Source: Rhodococcus maanshanensis NBRC 100610 (GTDB lineage: Bacteria > Actinomycetota > Actinomycetes > Mycobacteriales > Mycobacteriaceae). Taken from it: 64,000 nucleotides of DNA. The notes under the pieces were generated by a model. That model was not told the origin of the DNA. It saw only the letters and a list, made by a program, of their open reading frames with translations, and made no database searches. The stretch lies in NCBI RefSeq assembly GCF_001894865.1, contig NZ_BCXA01000034.1:1-64000 (forward strand). Reading direction: 5' to 3'. Below, piece after piece: positions 9,365-19,100 of this stretch. The position numbers and the translations under genes are program-made. The number at the start of each line of letters is the position of its first letter. Position 1 is the stretch's first letter.

Positions 9365-12300
9365 ATGACCGATAACGATCCGATGGCCACTCAGCGCGGT
9401 GCGCCCCCGTCGGTGGCATCGGAGCTCGATGCCGCCGGTTTCACCGACGCGACCGAGATCGGGCGCGGCGGCTTCGGCGTCGTCTACCGCTGCACCGAGG
9501 CGACCCTGGACCGCACCGTCGCGGTGAAGGTGCTCACGGCCGACCTCGACGAGGAGAATCGGACCCGCTTCGTCCGGGAACAGCGGGCGATGGGCCGGCT
9601 CACCGGGCACCCCAACATCGTCAACGTCCTGCAGGTCGGCACCACCGCGGGCGGCCTGCCCTACATCGTGATGCCCTATCACGCGCAGCGTTCGCTCGAC
9701 GTGCGCATCCGCGACGACGGTCCGCTGTCGCTCGAGCAGGCCCTGCAGCTCGGTGTGAAACTGGCGGGCGCGGTGGAGTCCGCACACCGGCTCGGCATCC
9801 TGCATCGCGACATCAAGCCCGCGAACGTCATCCTCACCGACTACGACGAGCCGGCGCTGTCCGATTTCGGCATCGCACACCTGCCCGAGGGGTTCGAGAC
9901 CGCCGTCGGCACGTTCACCGCCACCCCGGCGTTCACCGCGCCCGAGATCCTGAGCGGGGGCCCGCCCAGCGCCGCCGCGGACGTCTACGGCCTCGGTGCC
10001 ACGGTGTTCTGCGCCCTCACCGGCCACGCGGCCTTCGAACGGCGCAGCGACGAGCAGGTGGTCGCGCAGTTCCTGCGCATCACCTCGCAGCCCATCCCGG
10101 ACCTGCGCGAACTCGACCTCCCCGACGACGTGGCCGCCGCCGTCGAACGCGCCATGGCCGCGGACCCCGACACCCGCCCCGCGGCCGCGCAGCTCGGAGA
10201 CGCGCTGCGGGAGATCCAGTTCCGCCACGGATTTCCGGTGGACGAGATGGCCCTGCAGTCCGCGGCCGGCTCGAAGCGCGATCGTCGGCCGTCGACGGGC
10301 GGCGGGCCCCCGCCGACCGGGCCCTCGACGCAGGGCAGGAAGGGAAACCTGCCTGCGGACCTGACTAGCTTCGTCAACCGGCGCACCGAACTGACCGAGG
10401 CAAAGGAACTGCTCTCCTCCGCCCGGCTGGTGACGCTCACCGGCATCGGCGGCGTCGGGAAGACCCGCCTCGCGCTGCGGACCGCGACCAGCGTCCAGCG
10501 CGCCTTCGGCGATGGGGCCTGGCTGGTCGAGCTGGCCGACCTGCACGACGAGTCGCTGGTGGTCGGGGTGGTGGCTTCCGTCCTCGGGCTGAAGTCCTTC
10601 TCGCGCGAGCCGCTGCAGACGGTCCTCGCGGAATTTCTCGAGCCGCGCCAGACCCTGCTGGTGCTCGACAACTGCGAGCACGTGGTCGGCGCGGTCGCGG
10701 ACCTCACCGACGCGCTGCTCAAGTACTGCCCCGGACTGCGCATCCTCGCCACCAGCCGGGAAGCGCTCGGCATCCGCGGCGAGGCGACACTGCGGGTTCC
10801 GCCGCTCAGCGCGCCCGCCCCCGACGGTCCGCTCGACCTGGCGGCACTGCCCGGCTACGACGCGGTGACGTTGTTCGCCGAACGCGCCGCCGCGGTCCTC
10901 CCGGAATTCGCGATCACCGACGACAACATGGCCGCGGTGGCCGGGATCTGCCACCGGCTCGAGGGGTTGCCACTGCCGATCGAGCTGGCGGCGGGACGCC
11001 TGCAGGCCCTCTCACCCGAGCAGATCCTGCAACGGCTCACCGACCGCTTCACGATCCTGACCCGCGGCGGGCGCACCGCCCCGACGCGGCAGCAGACCCT
11101 CCGGCTGTCCGTCGACTGGAGTCACGAGTTGTGTACGCCCCAGGAGCAACAGCTGTGGGCTCGGCTGTCCGTGTTCGCGGGCAGCTTCGAGCTGGCCGCG
11201 GTGGAACATGTCTGCGGCGTCGACCTGACGCCGGACCTGCTGCTCGACCTGGTCGCGTCGCTGGTCGAGAAATCGATTCTGATTCACGAGGGGGCGGCGA
11301 CCGCGGGGCGGTACGGGCTCCTGGACACCATCCGCGAGTACGGCCTCGAGAAGCTCGCGGAGTCCGGCGAGGACGCGGAGATGCGGCGACGTCACCGACA
11401 GTGGTTCCAGCGGCTGGCGCTGCGGGCGGAAGCCGACTGGATCGGCCCGCATCAGCTGAGCTGGATCGCCCGCCTGAACCTGGACCTGCAGAATTTCCGG
11501 GAGGTCCTGGAGACCAGCATGGCGGAGCCCGGCGATGTGGCGGTGGGTCTGCGCATCACGGCCGCCCTGTACCCGTTCTGGCTTGCCAGCGGCCAGATCA
11601 ACGAGGGCGCCCGCTGGACCGAACGGATGCTCTCCGTCGAGGGGGTTCCCCGCGGCCCGGAGTGGGTGCGGGCCGTGAGCCTCGGCGCGGCGCTCAGCGG
11701 GTTTCGCAGCGACATCGAGACCGGCACCGAACGGATCGAATGGGCGCGTGCAGCGGCGGCGGAGACGGGCGACCCGGACGTCGTCGCGACCGCGCAGTAC
11801 GCCGCGGGTGTTCTGGCCTTGGGCTCCAACGACGTCTCCACCGCGGCAAGTCATTTCGACGCCGTCCTGGAAATGTGTCCGCCCGAGGACCACCTCCTGC
11901 GGGTGATCACCTTGACCGGCGCCGAGGTGGCCTGCGGGCTGCTCGGACAAACGGAGCGGGCGGCCCACTACCTCCAACAGGTGCTGGACATCACCGAGCC
12001 GCGCGGCGAGCTCGTGTTCCGGGCGTGGGCCGTGCGGACACTCGGGCTGGCGGTGTGGTCGACCGAACCGAAGCGGGCGATCGCGATGCTGGAACAGGCG
12101 GTGCGGCTGTCCCGCTCGGTCGACAATTCGTTCGGCTCCGCTCCGAGCCTCGAGGGCCTGGCCTGGATCGCCGCGGCCGACGGGGACTACGCGAGGTCCG
12201 CGGTGCTGCTGGGCCACGCGCAGGCCATGCGGCAGACGGGGGGCCTGCCGGAGATCGCGATCCCGGGCCTGCGAGAACAGCACGACGAGTGCGAGCAACG

Positions 12301-12628
12301 GACCCGCCGGGCCCTCGGCCAGAAGGCGTACGACGCGATCTACCGGAAGGGCGCGTCCGCGAGTTTCGGCGAGGCCGCCGCGTACGCCCTGGCCGAGACC
12401 CCCGAGCCGCATCGGGCGACGACCGCCCCCGGCAAGACCACCCTGACCCGACGCGAGCTCCAGGTCGCCGAGCTCGTCGCCGAGGGGCTGACCAACAGCG
12501 CCATCGCCGCCAAGCTGGTGATCGCGCAACGGACCGCCGAGGGCCACGTCGAGCGCATTCTCGCCAAACTGGGGTTCACCTCGCGGACCCAGGTCGCCGC
12601 CTGGATGGCCGATCCCAACCGGCGCTGA
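9365..12628 (+). CDS. PknK-type Ser/Thr kinase fused to NB-ARC ATPase, TPR-like region and LuxR DNA-binding domain
   Basis: A 1087-residue one-piece regulator. Residues about 25-290 form a Hanks-type kinase. It has the glycine loop GRGGFGVVY (33-41), AVKVL, HRDIKPAN (147-154, catalytic Asp149), DFG (167-169) and APEIL, so it should be active. After a Pro/Gly linker, a STAND/NB-ARC ATPase has its P-loop GIGGVGKT at 360-367 and a VLDNCEH Walker B. Helical repeats follow, and the last 65 residues are a LuxR helix-turn-helix (LTRRELQVAELVAEG to LAKLGFTSRTQVAAWM). The kinase closely resembles the N-terminus of mycobacterial PknK as I remember it, whereas the rest resembles stand-alone LuxR ATPases, so I read it as a domain fusion. 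It is divergent from recC. A possible second start lies at ATG 9383. Confidence 0.9.
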   Translation: MTDNDPMATQRGAPPSVASELDAAGFTDATEIGRGGFGVVYRCTEATLDRTVAVKVLTADLDEENRTRFVREQRAMGRLTGHPNIVNVLQVGTTAGGLPYIVMPYHAQRSLDVRIRDDGPLSLEQALQLGVKLAGAVESAHRLGILHRDIKPANVILTDYDEPALSDFGIAHLPEGFETAVGTFTATPAFTAPEILSGGPPSAAADVYGLGATVFCALTGHAAFERRSDEQVVAQFLRITSQPIPDLRELDLPDDVAAAVERAMAADPDTRPAAAQLGDALREIQFRHGFPVDEMALQSAAGSKRDRRPSTGGGPPPTGPSTQGRKGNLPADLTSFVNRRTELTEAKELLSSARLVTLTGIGGVGKTRLALRTATSVQRAFGDGAWLVELADLHDESLVVGVVASVLGLKSFSREPLQTVLAEFLEPRQTLLVLDNCEHVVGAVADLTDALLKYCPGLRILATSREALGIRGEATLRVPPLSAPAPDGPLDLAALPGYDAVTLFAERAAAVLPEFAITDDNMAAVAGICHRLEGLPLPIELAAGRLQALSPEQILQRLTDRFTILTRGGRTAPTRQQTLRLSVDWSHELCTPQEQQLWARLSVFAGSFELAAVEHVCGVDLTPDLLLDLVASLVEKSILIHEGAATAGRYGLLDTIREYGLEKLAESGEDAEMRRRHRQWFQRLALRAEADWIGPHQLSWIARLNLDLQNFREVLETSMAEPGDVAVGLRITAALYPFWLASGQINEGARWTERMLSVEGVPRGPEWVRAVSLGAALSGFRSDIETGTERIEWARAAAAETGDPDVVATAQYAAGVLALGSNDVSTAASHFDAVLEMCPPEDHLLRVITLTGAEVACGLLGQTERAAHYLQQVLDITEPRGELVFRAWAVRTLGLAVWSTEPKRAIAMLEQAVRLSRSVDNSFGSAPSLEGLAWIAAADGDYARSAVLLGHAQAMRQTGGLPEIAIPGLREQHDECEQRTRRALGQKAYDAIYRKGASASFGEAAAYALAETPEPHRATTAPGKTTLTRRELQVAELVAEGLTNSAIAAKLVIAQRTAEGHVERILAKLGFTSRTQVAAWMADPNRR

Positions 12629-12770
12629 CCACGGTCGATCGCCAGCCGCGCCCGCGTGACCGTCCGTCCTGGTCCCGCAGCCCGGGACCCAGGTATGGAC
12701 CGGCGCGACGACGTCCGGTAATGATGAGGACAAAGTTTTGAAACCAATTTCACTAGTGACGAGGTATCCC

Positions 12771-13769
12771 ATGCTCGACGCGGCAGCCATCGGCGATGGC
12801 ATCTTCCAGATTCCCGTGCCCATGTCACACAACCCCCTCGGCACCACCCTCGTGTACGCGATGGAGTCGCCCGGCGGCCTGATCCTGGTCGACGCCGGGT
12901 GGGGCGACGACGAGGCCTGGGCGGGGCTGACCTCGGGCCTCGAGGCGATCGGCCACTCGGTCTCCGAGGTGGAGGGCGTGGTGCTCACCCATTTCCACCC
13001 CGACCACACCGGGCTGTGCGGGCGCATCCGCGACGCGTCCGGCGCGTGGATCGCCATGCACGAGTCCGACCACGAGATGTTCGGGAAGATGTCGGAGGGC
13101 CGCGACGCGGCGTGGCTGGACTACCAGCTCACCAACCTGCGGCGGGCAGGCGCCGCCCAGGACGACCTGGACGCGTTCCAGGCGGCGACGGGCAGCAACG
13201 CGCCGGTCGGCCCCGAGTCCGCGCCGGACCGGGTGCTCGCCGACGACGAGATCATCGCGCTCACCGGCCGCGGCCTGCGCGTGGTGTACACGCCGGGCCA
13301 CACCCCCGGCCACGTCTGCTTCTACCTCGACGAGGCCGACGTGATGTTCACCGGCGACCACGTGCTGCAGAAGACCACCCCGCACGTGGGCAACTTCGTC
13401 TACCCGCTCGAGGAGCGCGACGCCCTCGCGGAGTTCCTCGACTCGCTGCGCCGCGTGCAGACGATGGACATCACCCGCGGCCTCGGCGCGCACGGCATCC
13501 CGATCGACGACGTCGCGGGCCGCGCGGGCGAACTGATCGACCACCACGAGGAGCGGCTCGAGCACCTGCTCGACGCGTTCGGCGACGACCGGATCACGGT
13601 CTGGGAGGTCGCGCAGCGGATGAAGTGGTACCGGCCGTGGGAGAACTTCCACCCGATGGCCAAGGGGATGGCGCTGTCCGAGGCGGCCGCGCACCTGCGG
13701 CACCTGGTCGCCCGCGAGCAGGTCACGCAGATGCCGGGCACCGAGCCGGCGGTGTTCGCGCGGCGGTAG
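12771..13769 (+). CDS. MBL-fold metallo-hydrolase
   Basis: A 332-residue cytosolic metallo-beta-lactamase-fold enzyme. The metal motif HFHPDH (residues 74-79), TPGHTPGHVC and FTGDHVLQ give the expected His/Asp ligands for a two-metal site. The family hydrolyses esters, thioesters or lactones, and the substrate here cannot be told. The C-terminal roughly 90 residues form the helical extension seen in many actinobacterial members. A TTG start at 12738 is possible, but ATG 12771 has GAGG six bases upstream and is preferred. It follows the kinase/LuxR gene by 142 bases in the same direction and may be its target. A strong hairpin repeat lies straight after the stop codon. Confidence 0.88.
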   Translation: MLDAAAIGDGIFQIPVPMSHNPLGTTLVYAMESPGGLILVDAGWGDDEAWAGLTSGLEAIGHSVSEVEGVVLTHFHPDHTGLCGRIRDASGAWIAMHESDHEMFGKMSEGRDAAWLDYQLTNLRRAGAAQDDLDAFQAATGSNAPVGPESAPDRVLADDEIIALTGRGLRVVYTPGHTPGHVCFYLDEADVMFTGDHVLQKTTPHVGNFVYPLEERDALAEFLDSLRRVQTMDITRGLGAHGIPIDDVAGRAGELIDHHEERLEHLLDAFGDDRITVWEVAQRMKWYRPWENFHPMAKGMALSEAAAHLRHLVAREQVTQMPGTEPAVFARR

Positions 13770-13777
13770 CCGCTGCG

Positions 13778-13838
13778 CGCCCGTGAGTCCTTCTGGCCCC
13801 CTTTCGGACCGGAAGGACTCACGGGCGGCGGAGCCGCC
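13778..13838. repeat. hairpin repeat, copy A (terminator-like)
   Basis: The arms 13778-13796 and 13809-13827 form a 19-base-pair stem with one G-U wobble, around a 12-base loop. A small second palindrome, GGCGGAGCCGCC (13827-13838), abuts the right arm. It sits 8 bases after the MBL gene stop codon and before the promoter of the next gene, so it probably ends transcription, although no T-run follows. Two relatives with the same outer arm (CCCGTG/CACGGG) and the same tail occur at 41226 and 42037. Confidence 0.85.
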
Positions 13839-13989
13839 GAGGACGCGCTACAACACCGTGAACCCACTCCCCGTAGCCCGAGGAACGAATACCGAATTTT
13901 CCGACGCGTTCATCAGGATTGCGTTGTACCCTTCGCCGCGCTCCACAGCCCGGACCCCCGGCCGTTCACGCCACCACGAAGGAGACACC

Positions 13990-15132
13990 ATGAGCTCGCG
14001 CGCCCTGTGCCTGACCACGCTCGTCGGATTGGCGGCCGGCGCCGCCGTCGTGACCGCCACCTCCGCAGGCGCCGCACCCATCACCACCACATCGACATTC
14101 CAGGTGACCTGCCACGCGGTTCCCAGCGCGTTCGCGGGCCCGCAGTCGGATGGCAAATCCGTGACCGTGAGGGTGACGGCACCCCCGACCGTGGCACCGG
14201 GCGAGACCTTCGACGTGGAGATCGATCCGGGCACCGTTCAGGTCCCGAACAGCACCAGCGGCGCAAACTTGAAGGAGATCTCTCGCGCGAAGATCGATTT
14301 CGCGATCCCAGCGAACGCACAGTTCGTCACGGCCACCGTCGCCGATCCAGGCAACCTCACCGCGGGCACGCCCGCATCGATGATCCGAGTCGACGAATCC
14401 GGTACACCCACTAGCACCGGCCAGATCCTGCGCCTGTCCGGCAACAACGTGACCATCGGCAACGGCCCCTCCTCGTCCACCAACTCGACGGGCGGCATGA
14501 CCCTCAATCCGGACTCCGGTGACACCACCACGATCAGGTTCCCGAAGACGCGCATCACGCTCACGGCCGGCAACGCCGGCACCATCGAACCGAGGCTGCG
14601 CACCTCCGGTGCCGCCGGAACGTTCGGCAGCCCGGAGTCCTTCCTGACCCTGCTCCCTCGGTTCGGGCACTGGCTCGCAGGCAACATCTGGGCCCCGACC
14701 TCCTGCTCGCCGCGCGACGGGGAGGGAGCGGGACTCAACGACGGCGCGGGACCGCTGGCCTCCATCGCGATCAGCGGGGTCGACCCCGGCACGCAGGTGT
14801 CCGCGGCCATCGAGGGCCCCGCGACCGGCGCGACCGGCGCCAAGCTCCCCTTCACCGTGAAGGTCACCCCCGACACCGCCACCGGGACAGTGCAGTTCAA
14901 GGTCGACGGCAAGCCGGTGGGTGAGCCCCAGCCCGTGAACGCCGGCCTCGCACGCCTCGACCTGAGCTTCGACCAGGCGGGCACCAAGTCCGTCACCGCC
15001 GTCCTCACCACCGAGGACGGCAATCAGCACACCACGGCGGCGCACACCGTCACCATCACCGCTAAGGGCGGCCCGAATCCGCAGAACCCCGGTGGCATCG
15101 GCAGCCTCGACACCGGCTCACTCGGTAGCTGA
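13990..15132 (+). CDS. secreted protein with Ig-like repeat domain, function unknown
   Basis: A 380-residue exported protein. The start ATG 13990 has GAAGGAG five bases upstream. Residues 1-28 form a signal peptide (hydrophobic LTTLVGLAAGAAVV core, likely cut after SAGA-AP). The middle is rich in Thr, Ser, Gly and Ala, with two cysteines (about residues 39 and 238) that could pair outside the cell. Residues about 265-355 look like a bacterial Ig-like domain (KLPFTVKVTPDTATGTVQFKVDG and the closing KSVTAVLTTEDGN). There is no sortase motif and no membrane anchor. It is probably a cell-envelope or secreted protein; nothing in the sequence indicates an enzymatic activity. It is flanked by hairpins on both sides and so is likely transcribed alone. 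Confidence 0.8.
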   Translation: MSSRALCLTTLVGLAAGAAVVTATSAGAAPITTTSTFQVTCHAVPSAFAGPQSDGKSVTVRVTAPPTVAPGETFDVEIDPGTVQVPNSTSGANLKEISRAKIDFAIPANAQFVTATVADPGNLTAGTPASMIRVDESGTPTSTGQILRLSGNNVTIGNGPSSSTNSTGGMTLNPDSGDTTTIRFPKTRITLTAGNAGTIEPRLRTSGAAGTFGSPESFLTLLPRFGHWLAGNIWAPTSCSPRDGEGAGLNDGAGPLASIAISGVDPGTQVSAAIEGPATGATGAKLPFTVKVTPDTATGTVQFKVDGKPVGEPQPVNAGLARLDLSFDQAGTKSVTAVLTTEDGNQHTTAAHTVTITAKGGPNPQNPGGIGSLDTGSLGS

Positions 15133-15238
15133 CCTCCCCCGCCCCGCGGATAGCGGCATCCGATGCCGAACACCCGCGGGGACCTAGTTCCAACGGTCGT
15201 CGAGATGTGAACCGACACTGCGCGCTCGAAGGCCGTTG

Positions 15239-15290
15239 AGTGTGTGCCGTCCGCCACCGGGTGTCCTCCTGAAGGCGGACGGCACACACT
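15239..15290. terminator. bidirectional hairpin terminator
   Basis: A perfect 17-base-pair inverted repeat (15239-15255 with 15274-15290) has an 18-base loop. It lies between the convergent ends of the secreted-protein gene (15132) and the hemerythrin gene (15337), so it can stop transcription from both sides. There is no T-tract, as is common for actinobacterial terminators. Confidence 0.85.
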
Positions 15291-15336
15291 GCCCTCGCGT
15301 CACACGGACGTGCACGGCGGCTCACGCGATACCGCG

Positions 15337-16002
15337 TCAGTTCTCGACTCCGAACACCAGCCGCTCGCGCCTGCGCTGACGCCCGCCGCACGCGAACACG
15401 ATGCCGCGCACCACCATCGGGACCCGGCCGCGCACCCAGGCGAGCTCATCCGGCGTCATCACCGCGAACGCGCGGGTGAGCTCGAAGCCCATCCGCCCGC
15501 CGCGCTGCGCATGCTGCTCGAACCGCGCCCACGCGTCGGCCGGGACGAAGCCGGTGACGAGCGGGAAGACGGTGCGCTCCTCGTCCTCGATGTGTTCGTC
15601 GAGGAGGTCGCGCAGCTGGTGCAGCGACACCGCGAGCCCGACCGCGGCGGTGCGGTCGGCGCCGGCGTGCGCGTGCCCGCGGATCTCGTCGAGGAGCGGG
15701 TCGAGCGCCCGGTGGTCGTCGGTCAGCTCGGTCAGGTCGGTGTGCGGCCCCGCCGAGGCGACGATCAGCGGCCACAGCGCCTCGTCCTCGACGGTGTGGT
15801 GATGGTGGATGCTCGCGAGGAACAGGTCGAGGTAGGCCGCGAGGGCGGCGCGACGGCGCGTGCCGAAGCCCGACGGGTCGGCGGCGAGTTCATCGGCGAC
15901 GCGAACGAGCCGGGCGGCATCGCGCCGCATCACCCGGTGCGCGAGTCGCATCCCGAGCAGGTCCTCGTCGGAGGTGGGTCGGTGGGTGGTCGGCGAGGAC
16001 AT
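15337..16002 (-). CDS. hemerythrin domain-containing protein
   Basis: A 221-residue cytosolic all-alpha protein. The hemerythrin-type metal ligands are visible as SIHHHHTVEDEALWP, then DDHRALDPLLDEI and HQLRDLLDEHIEDEERTVFP, that is H...H-x3-E...H...H-x4-D/E as in di-iron hemerythrins. Such proteins bind oxygen, nitric oxide or iron. I chose ATG 16002 because CGGAG precedes it by about six bases; an upstream ATG 12 codons earlier has no such site. It is divergent from the SARP regulator at 16143, and the 140 bases between may hold both promoters. Confidence 0.88.
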   Translation of the reverse strand: MSSPTTHRPTSDEDLLGMRLAHRVMRRDAARLVRVADELAADPSGFGTRRRAALAAYLDLFLASIHHHHTVEDEALWPLIVASAGPHTDLTELTDDHRALDPLLDEIRGHAHAGADRTAAVGLAVSLHQLRDLLDEHIEDEERTVFPLVTGFVPADAWARFEQHAQRGGRMGFELTRAFAVMTPDELAWVRGRVPMVVRGIVFACGGRQRRRERLVFGVEN

Positions 16003-16127
16003 GGGTTGCTCCGTTCGGTGGCGGGGAGGCGTGTCCACTCACCCTGGCCGGGAGCACTTGTCGTCGACTTGGCGTGCGCTTCCCCCGACACGGATCCGAT
16101 CGCCCGCGCGCGGCCGCGACCGGGCGA

Positions 16128-16133
16128 TAACCT
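16128..16133 (+). promoter_or_regulatory. predicted -10 box (TAACCT) for the SARP gene
   Basis: GATAACCT lies nine bases before the ATG at 16143. A TAnnnT hexamer at this distance puts the first transcribed base at or next to the start codon, that is a leaderless or near-leaderless mRNA. The same GATAACCT octamer is used at the same place before the acyl-CoA synthetase gene (20178). Confidence 0.5.
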
Positions 16134-16142
16134 ACCCCTGCC

Positions 16143-19100
16143 ATGACCGATGCCACCGCCGCCGCCAGCGCCGTGTACCTGCGCGTGCTCGGCCCGTCGG
16201 CCGCCACGGTCGGCAACAAGGACGTCGCGTTGGGCGGTCCCAGTGCCAGGGCGGTGCTCGCCCGACTGGCCGCCGCCGCCGGCCGCGTGGTGTCCACCGA
16301 CCTGCTGATCGACGACCTGTGGGCCGGGCAGCCGCCGCCGAAGGCGCTCTCGGCGCTGCAGGTGCACGTGTCGAACCTGCGGCGGGTCCTCGAGCCCGCC
16401 CGGGCCCCGAGGACGCCCGCGACCGTGATCGTCAGCGCGCCGCCGGGCTACGCGCTGCGGCTGCCGCCGGAATCGGTGGACGCCTGGCACTTCGAGCGGT
16501 TGGTCGTCGAGGGCCTGCACGCCTCCGACCCGCCGACGCGCATCGCACTGCTCTCGCAGGCCCTGGACCTGTGGCGTGGTGTGCCCTACCACGAGTGCGT
16601 CGACGCCGACTGGGCCAGGATCGAGAGCGAGCGGCTCACGGAGCTGCACGACACCGCGCTCGAGACGCGCGCGCACGCCTATCTCGACGACGGGAAACCG
16701 GCGCTGGTGGTCGACGAGCTCGGCCGCCACGCGACGCGCAATCCCGGTCGCGAGCACGGCGTGCGACTGCTCGCGCTGGCGCTGTATCGCACCGGGCGGC
16801 AGGCGGATTCGCTGGAGACGCTGCGCCGGACCCGCGCCTACCTGGCCGACGAACTGGGCGTCGACCCGTCCGCCGAGCTGCAGGGGCTCGAGCGCGACAT
16901 CCTGCACCAGGAACCGTCCCTGACGATGGCGCCCGCCACCCCGACGAACCACGCACCCGCCGCTCAGGAGATCCGCTGGGACGAGGCGCCGGTCACCGGA
17001 CGCGGCGAGGAGCTGGACGCGCTGCGGCTCGCCGCCCGGCAGTCCGCCCAGGAGGGCCTGCACCTGGTGTGGATCGGCGGCGACGCCGGCGAGGGCAAGA
17101 GCACGCTGGCACAGGCCTTTGCGGACGAGGCGGCCGGATCGGGCTGGCAGGTCGCGTGGGGCCGGTGCCCGGAGGTCGACGGGGCGCCCTCGGGGTGGCC
17201 GTGGCTCGAGGTGCTCCGTCAGTTCGGCGACGAGGACCCCGGGACCCCGTTCGAGGTGGGCCGCCGGGTGGAGGCGCGACTGACCGCCGCGGGCGCCCGC
17301 ACCCTCATCGTGCTCGACGACGTGCACCGGGCCGACGAGCCGACGCTGCAGGTGCTGCGCCACCTCGCGGCGACGGGCAGGAAGTCGACGTCGGTGCTGC
17401 TGTGCACCTTCCGGCCGACCGAGGCGGCCGCGGACCTGCAGGCGACCTGGGCCGCGACGGCGGGGATCCCGGGCTCGCGGCTGACGCTGCGGGGGCTGGG
17501 CCGCGAGGGCGCCGCGGCGATCGCCCGACAGTCCGGGGTCGCCGACGTCGACGACGCGCTGCTGGCCGACCTGATCGACCGCACCGGCGGGAATCCGCTG
17601 TTCATCCGGGAATACTCGCGGCTGATCGCCTCGGAGGGCGCCGCCGCGATCCGCACGACCGTGCCCGACGGGGTGCGGGACGTGCTGAGCAGGCGCATCT
17701 CCCGACTGCCCGAGAAGACGGTGGTAGAGCTGCGGCGGGCCGCGGTGCTCGGCCGGGAGGCGGACCTCGCCGTGCTGGCCGCCGTCGGGGAGATCGACGA
17801 CGACGCCCTGCTCGACTCGCTGGAGCCGGCCCTGCTGACCGGGATCATCGTCGAGCCGTCTCCTGACCGGGTGCGCTTCAGCCACGATCTCACCCGGGAG
17901 ACGTTGTACGACAGCGTCCCCCGCATGCGCAGGCGGCGCATGCACGCGTCGGCGCTGTCCGCGCTGGCCGCGCACTCCCCCACCGATAGCGCGGCGCTCG
18001 CGCATCACGCGGTCGAGTCGGCCACGCCGACGACGGCCGCCGACGCGCTGCGCTACGTGCGCGCGGGCGCCCGCGACGCCGAGTCGCAGGCGTCATACCG
18101 GGAAGCGCTCGCGCTGTGGAAGTCGGCGGAGTCGTTGTGCGAGATGACGATCGAGCCCGACCCCGGCGAGCTGGTGGAGGTCCTGATCCCGCGGGTGGGC
18201 GTGCAGGCGCGCACCGGCGACGTGATCGGTGCTCGCGAGACCTACCGGCGGGCGATCCGGATCGCGCAGGAGCGGCACGACCCCGACGCCCTGCTGCGCG
18301 CGTTGGTCTCGTGGGACGCGCCGGTGGTGTGGACCATCCGGGTCGAACCCGACGTGGACACCTTCGTCCTCGACGCGATCGACGGCGCCGCGGGCCGCGA
18401 CAGCCTCACCGCCTCGGATCGCGCCCGGCTACTGAGCGCCCGGGTCTTCGAACTCGAGGGCATCGACGACGAATCGAGCCTGGCTGCGGCCCGCGAGGCG
18501 CGCCGGGTCGCCAGGGAGTCGGGCGACAATCGCGCCCTGATGCGGGCCCTGAACGCCTTCGGCTACATCGCGTTCGGCCCGGACCTGGCCGACGAGCGAA
18601 TCACCAACGCTGAGGAACTGCTCGCCGCCGCGCGGGCGGAGGGCGACGAGGGCTTCGTCTCGGTCGCCTACTTCCAGCGCTTCCTGGCGGCGACCGCCGG
18701 GACCGATTTCGAGCTGGCCTACCACCATGCCGAGCTGGCAACCCGCCATGCCGCAGGCCACCAGCTGACCCAGATGCTCGGCGTGGTGGCGGTCTTCGAG
18801 GCGATGGTCGAGCTGATGGCCGGTCGGCTGGAGTCCGCCGAGCACCGGTTCACGGCGATCTCGACCGCCATGCACGAGCAGGGCGTGGCGTCGGCGCAGT
18901 GGATCGCCACCATCGGCCGCCTCGGTGTCGGCGTCGCGCGGGGCGACCTCTCGGCGCTGGCAGGCGAGCTGGGCGTCATCGAATCGATGCGGCCGCAGGC
19001 CATCCGGTTCCCGCTGATCCTGGCGCTGCTCGACGGCGGCGACGTGCCGGCCGCGACGCAGCTGTGGGCGTCGAGCACGCCCTATCCGCGCGACTACTAC

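Noticed and set aside
12738-12770. TTG start giving an N-terminal extension of the MBL hydrolase
   Set aside because: ATG 12771 has GAGG at ideal spacing and family sequence starts there.
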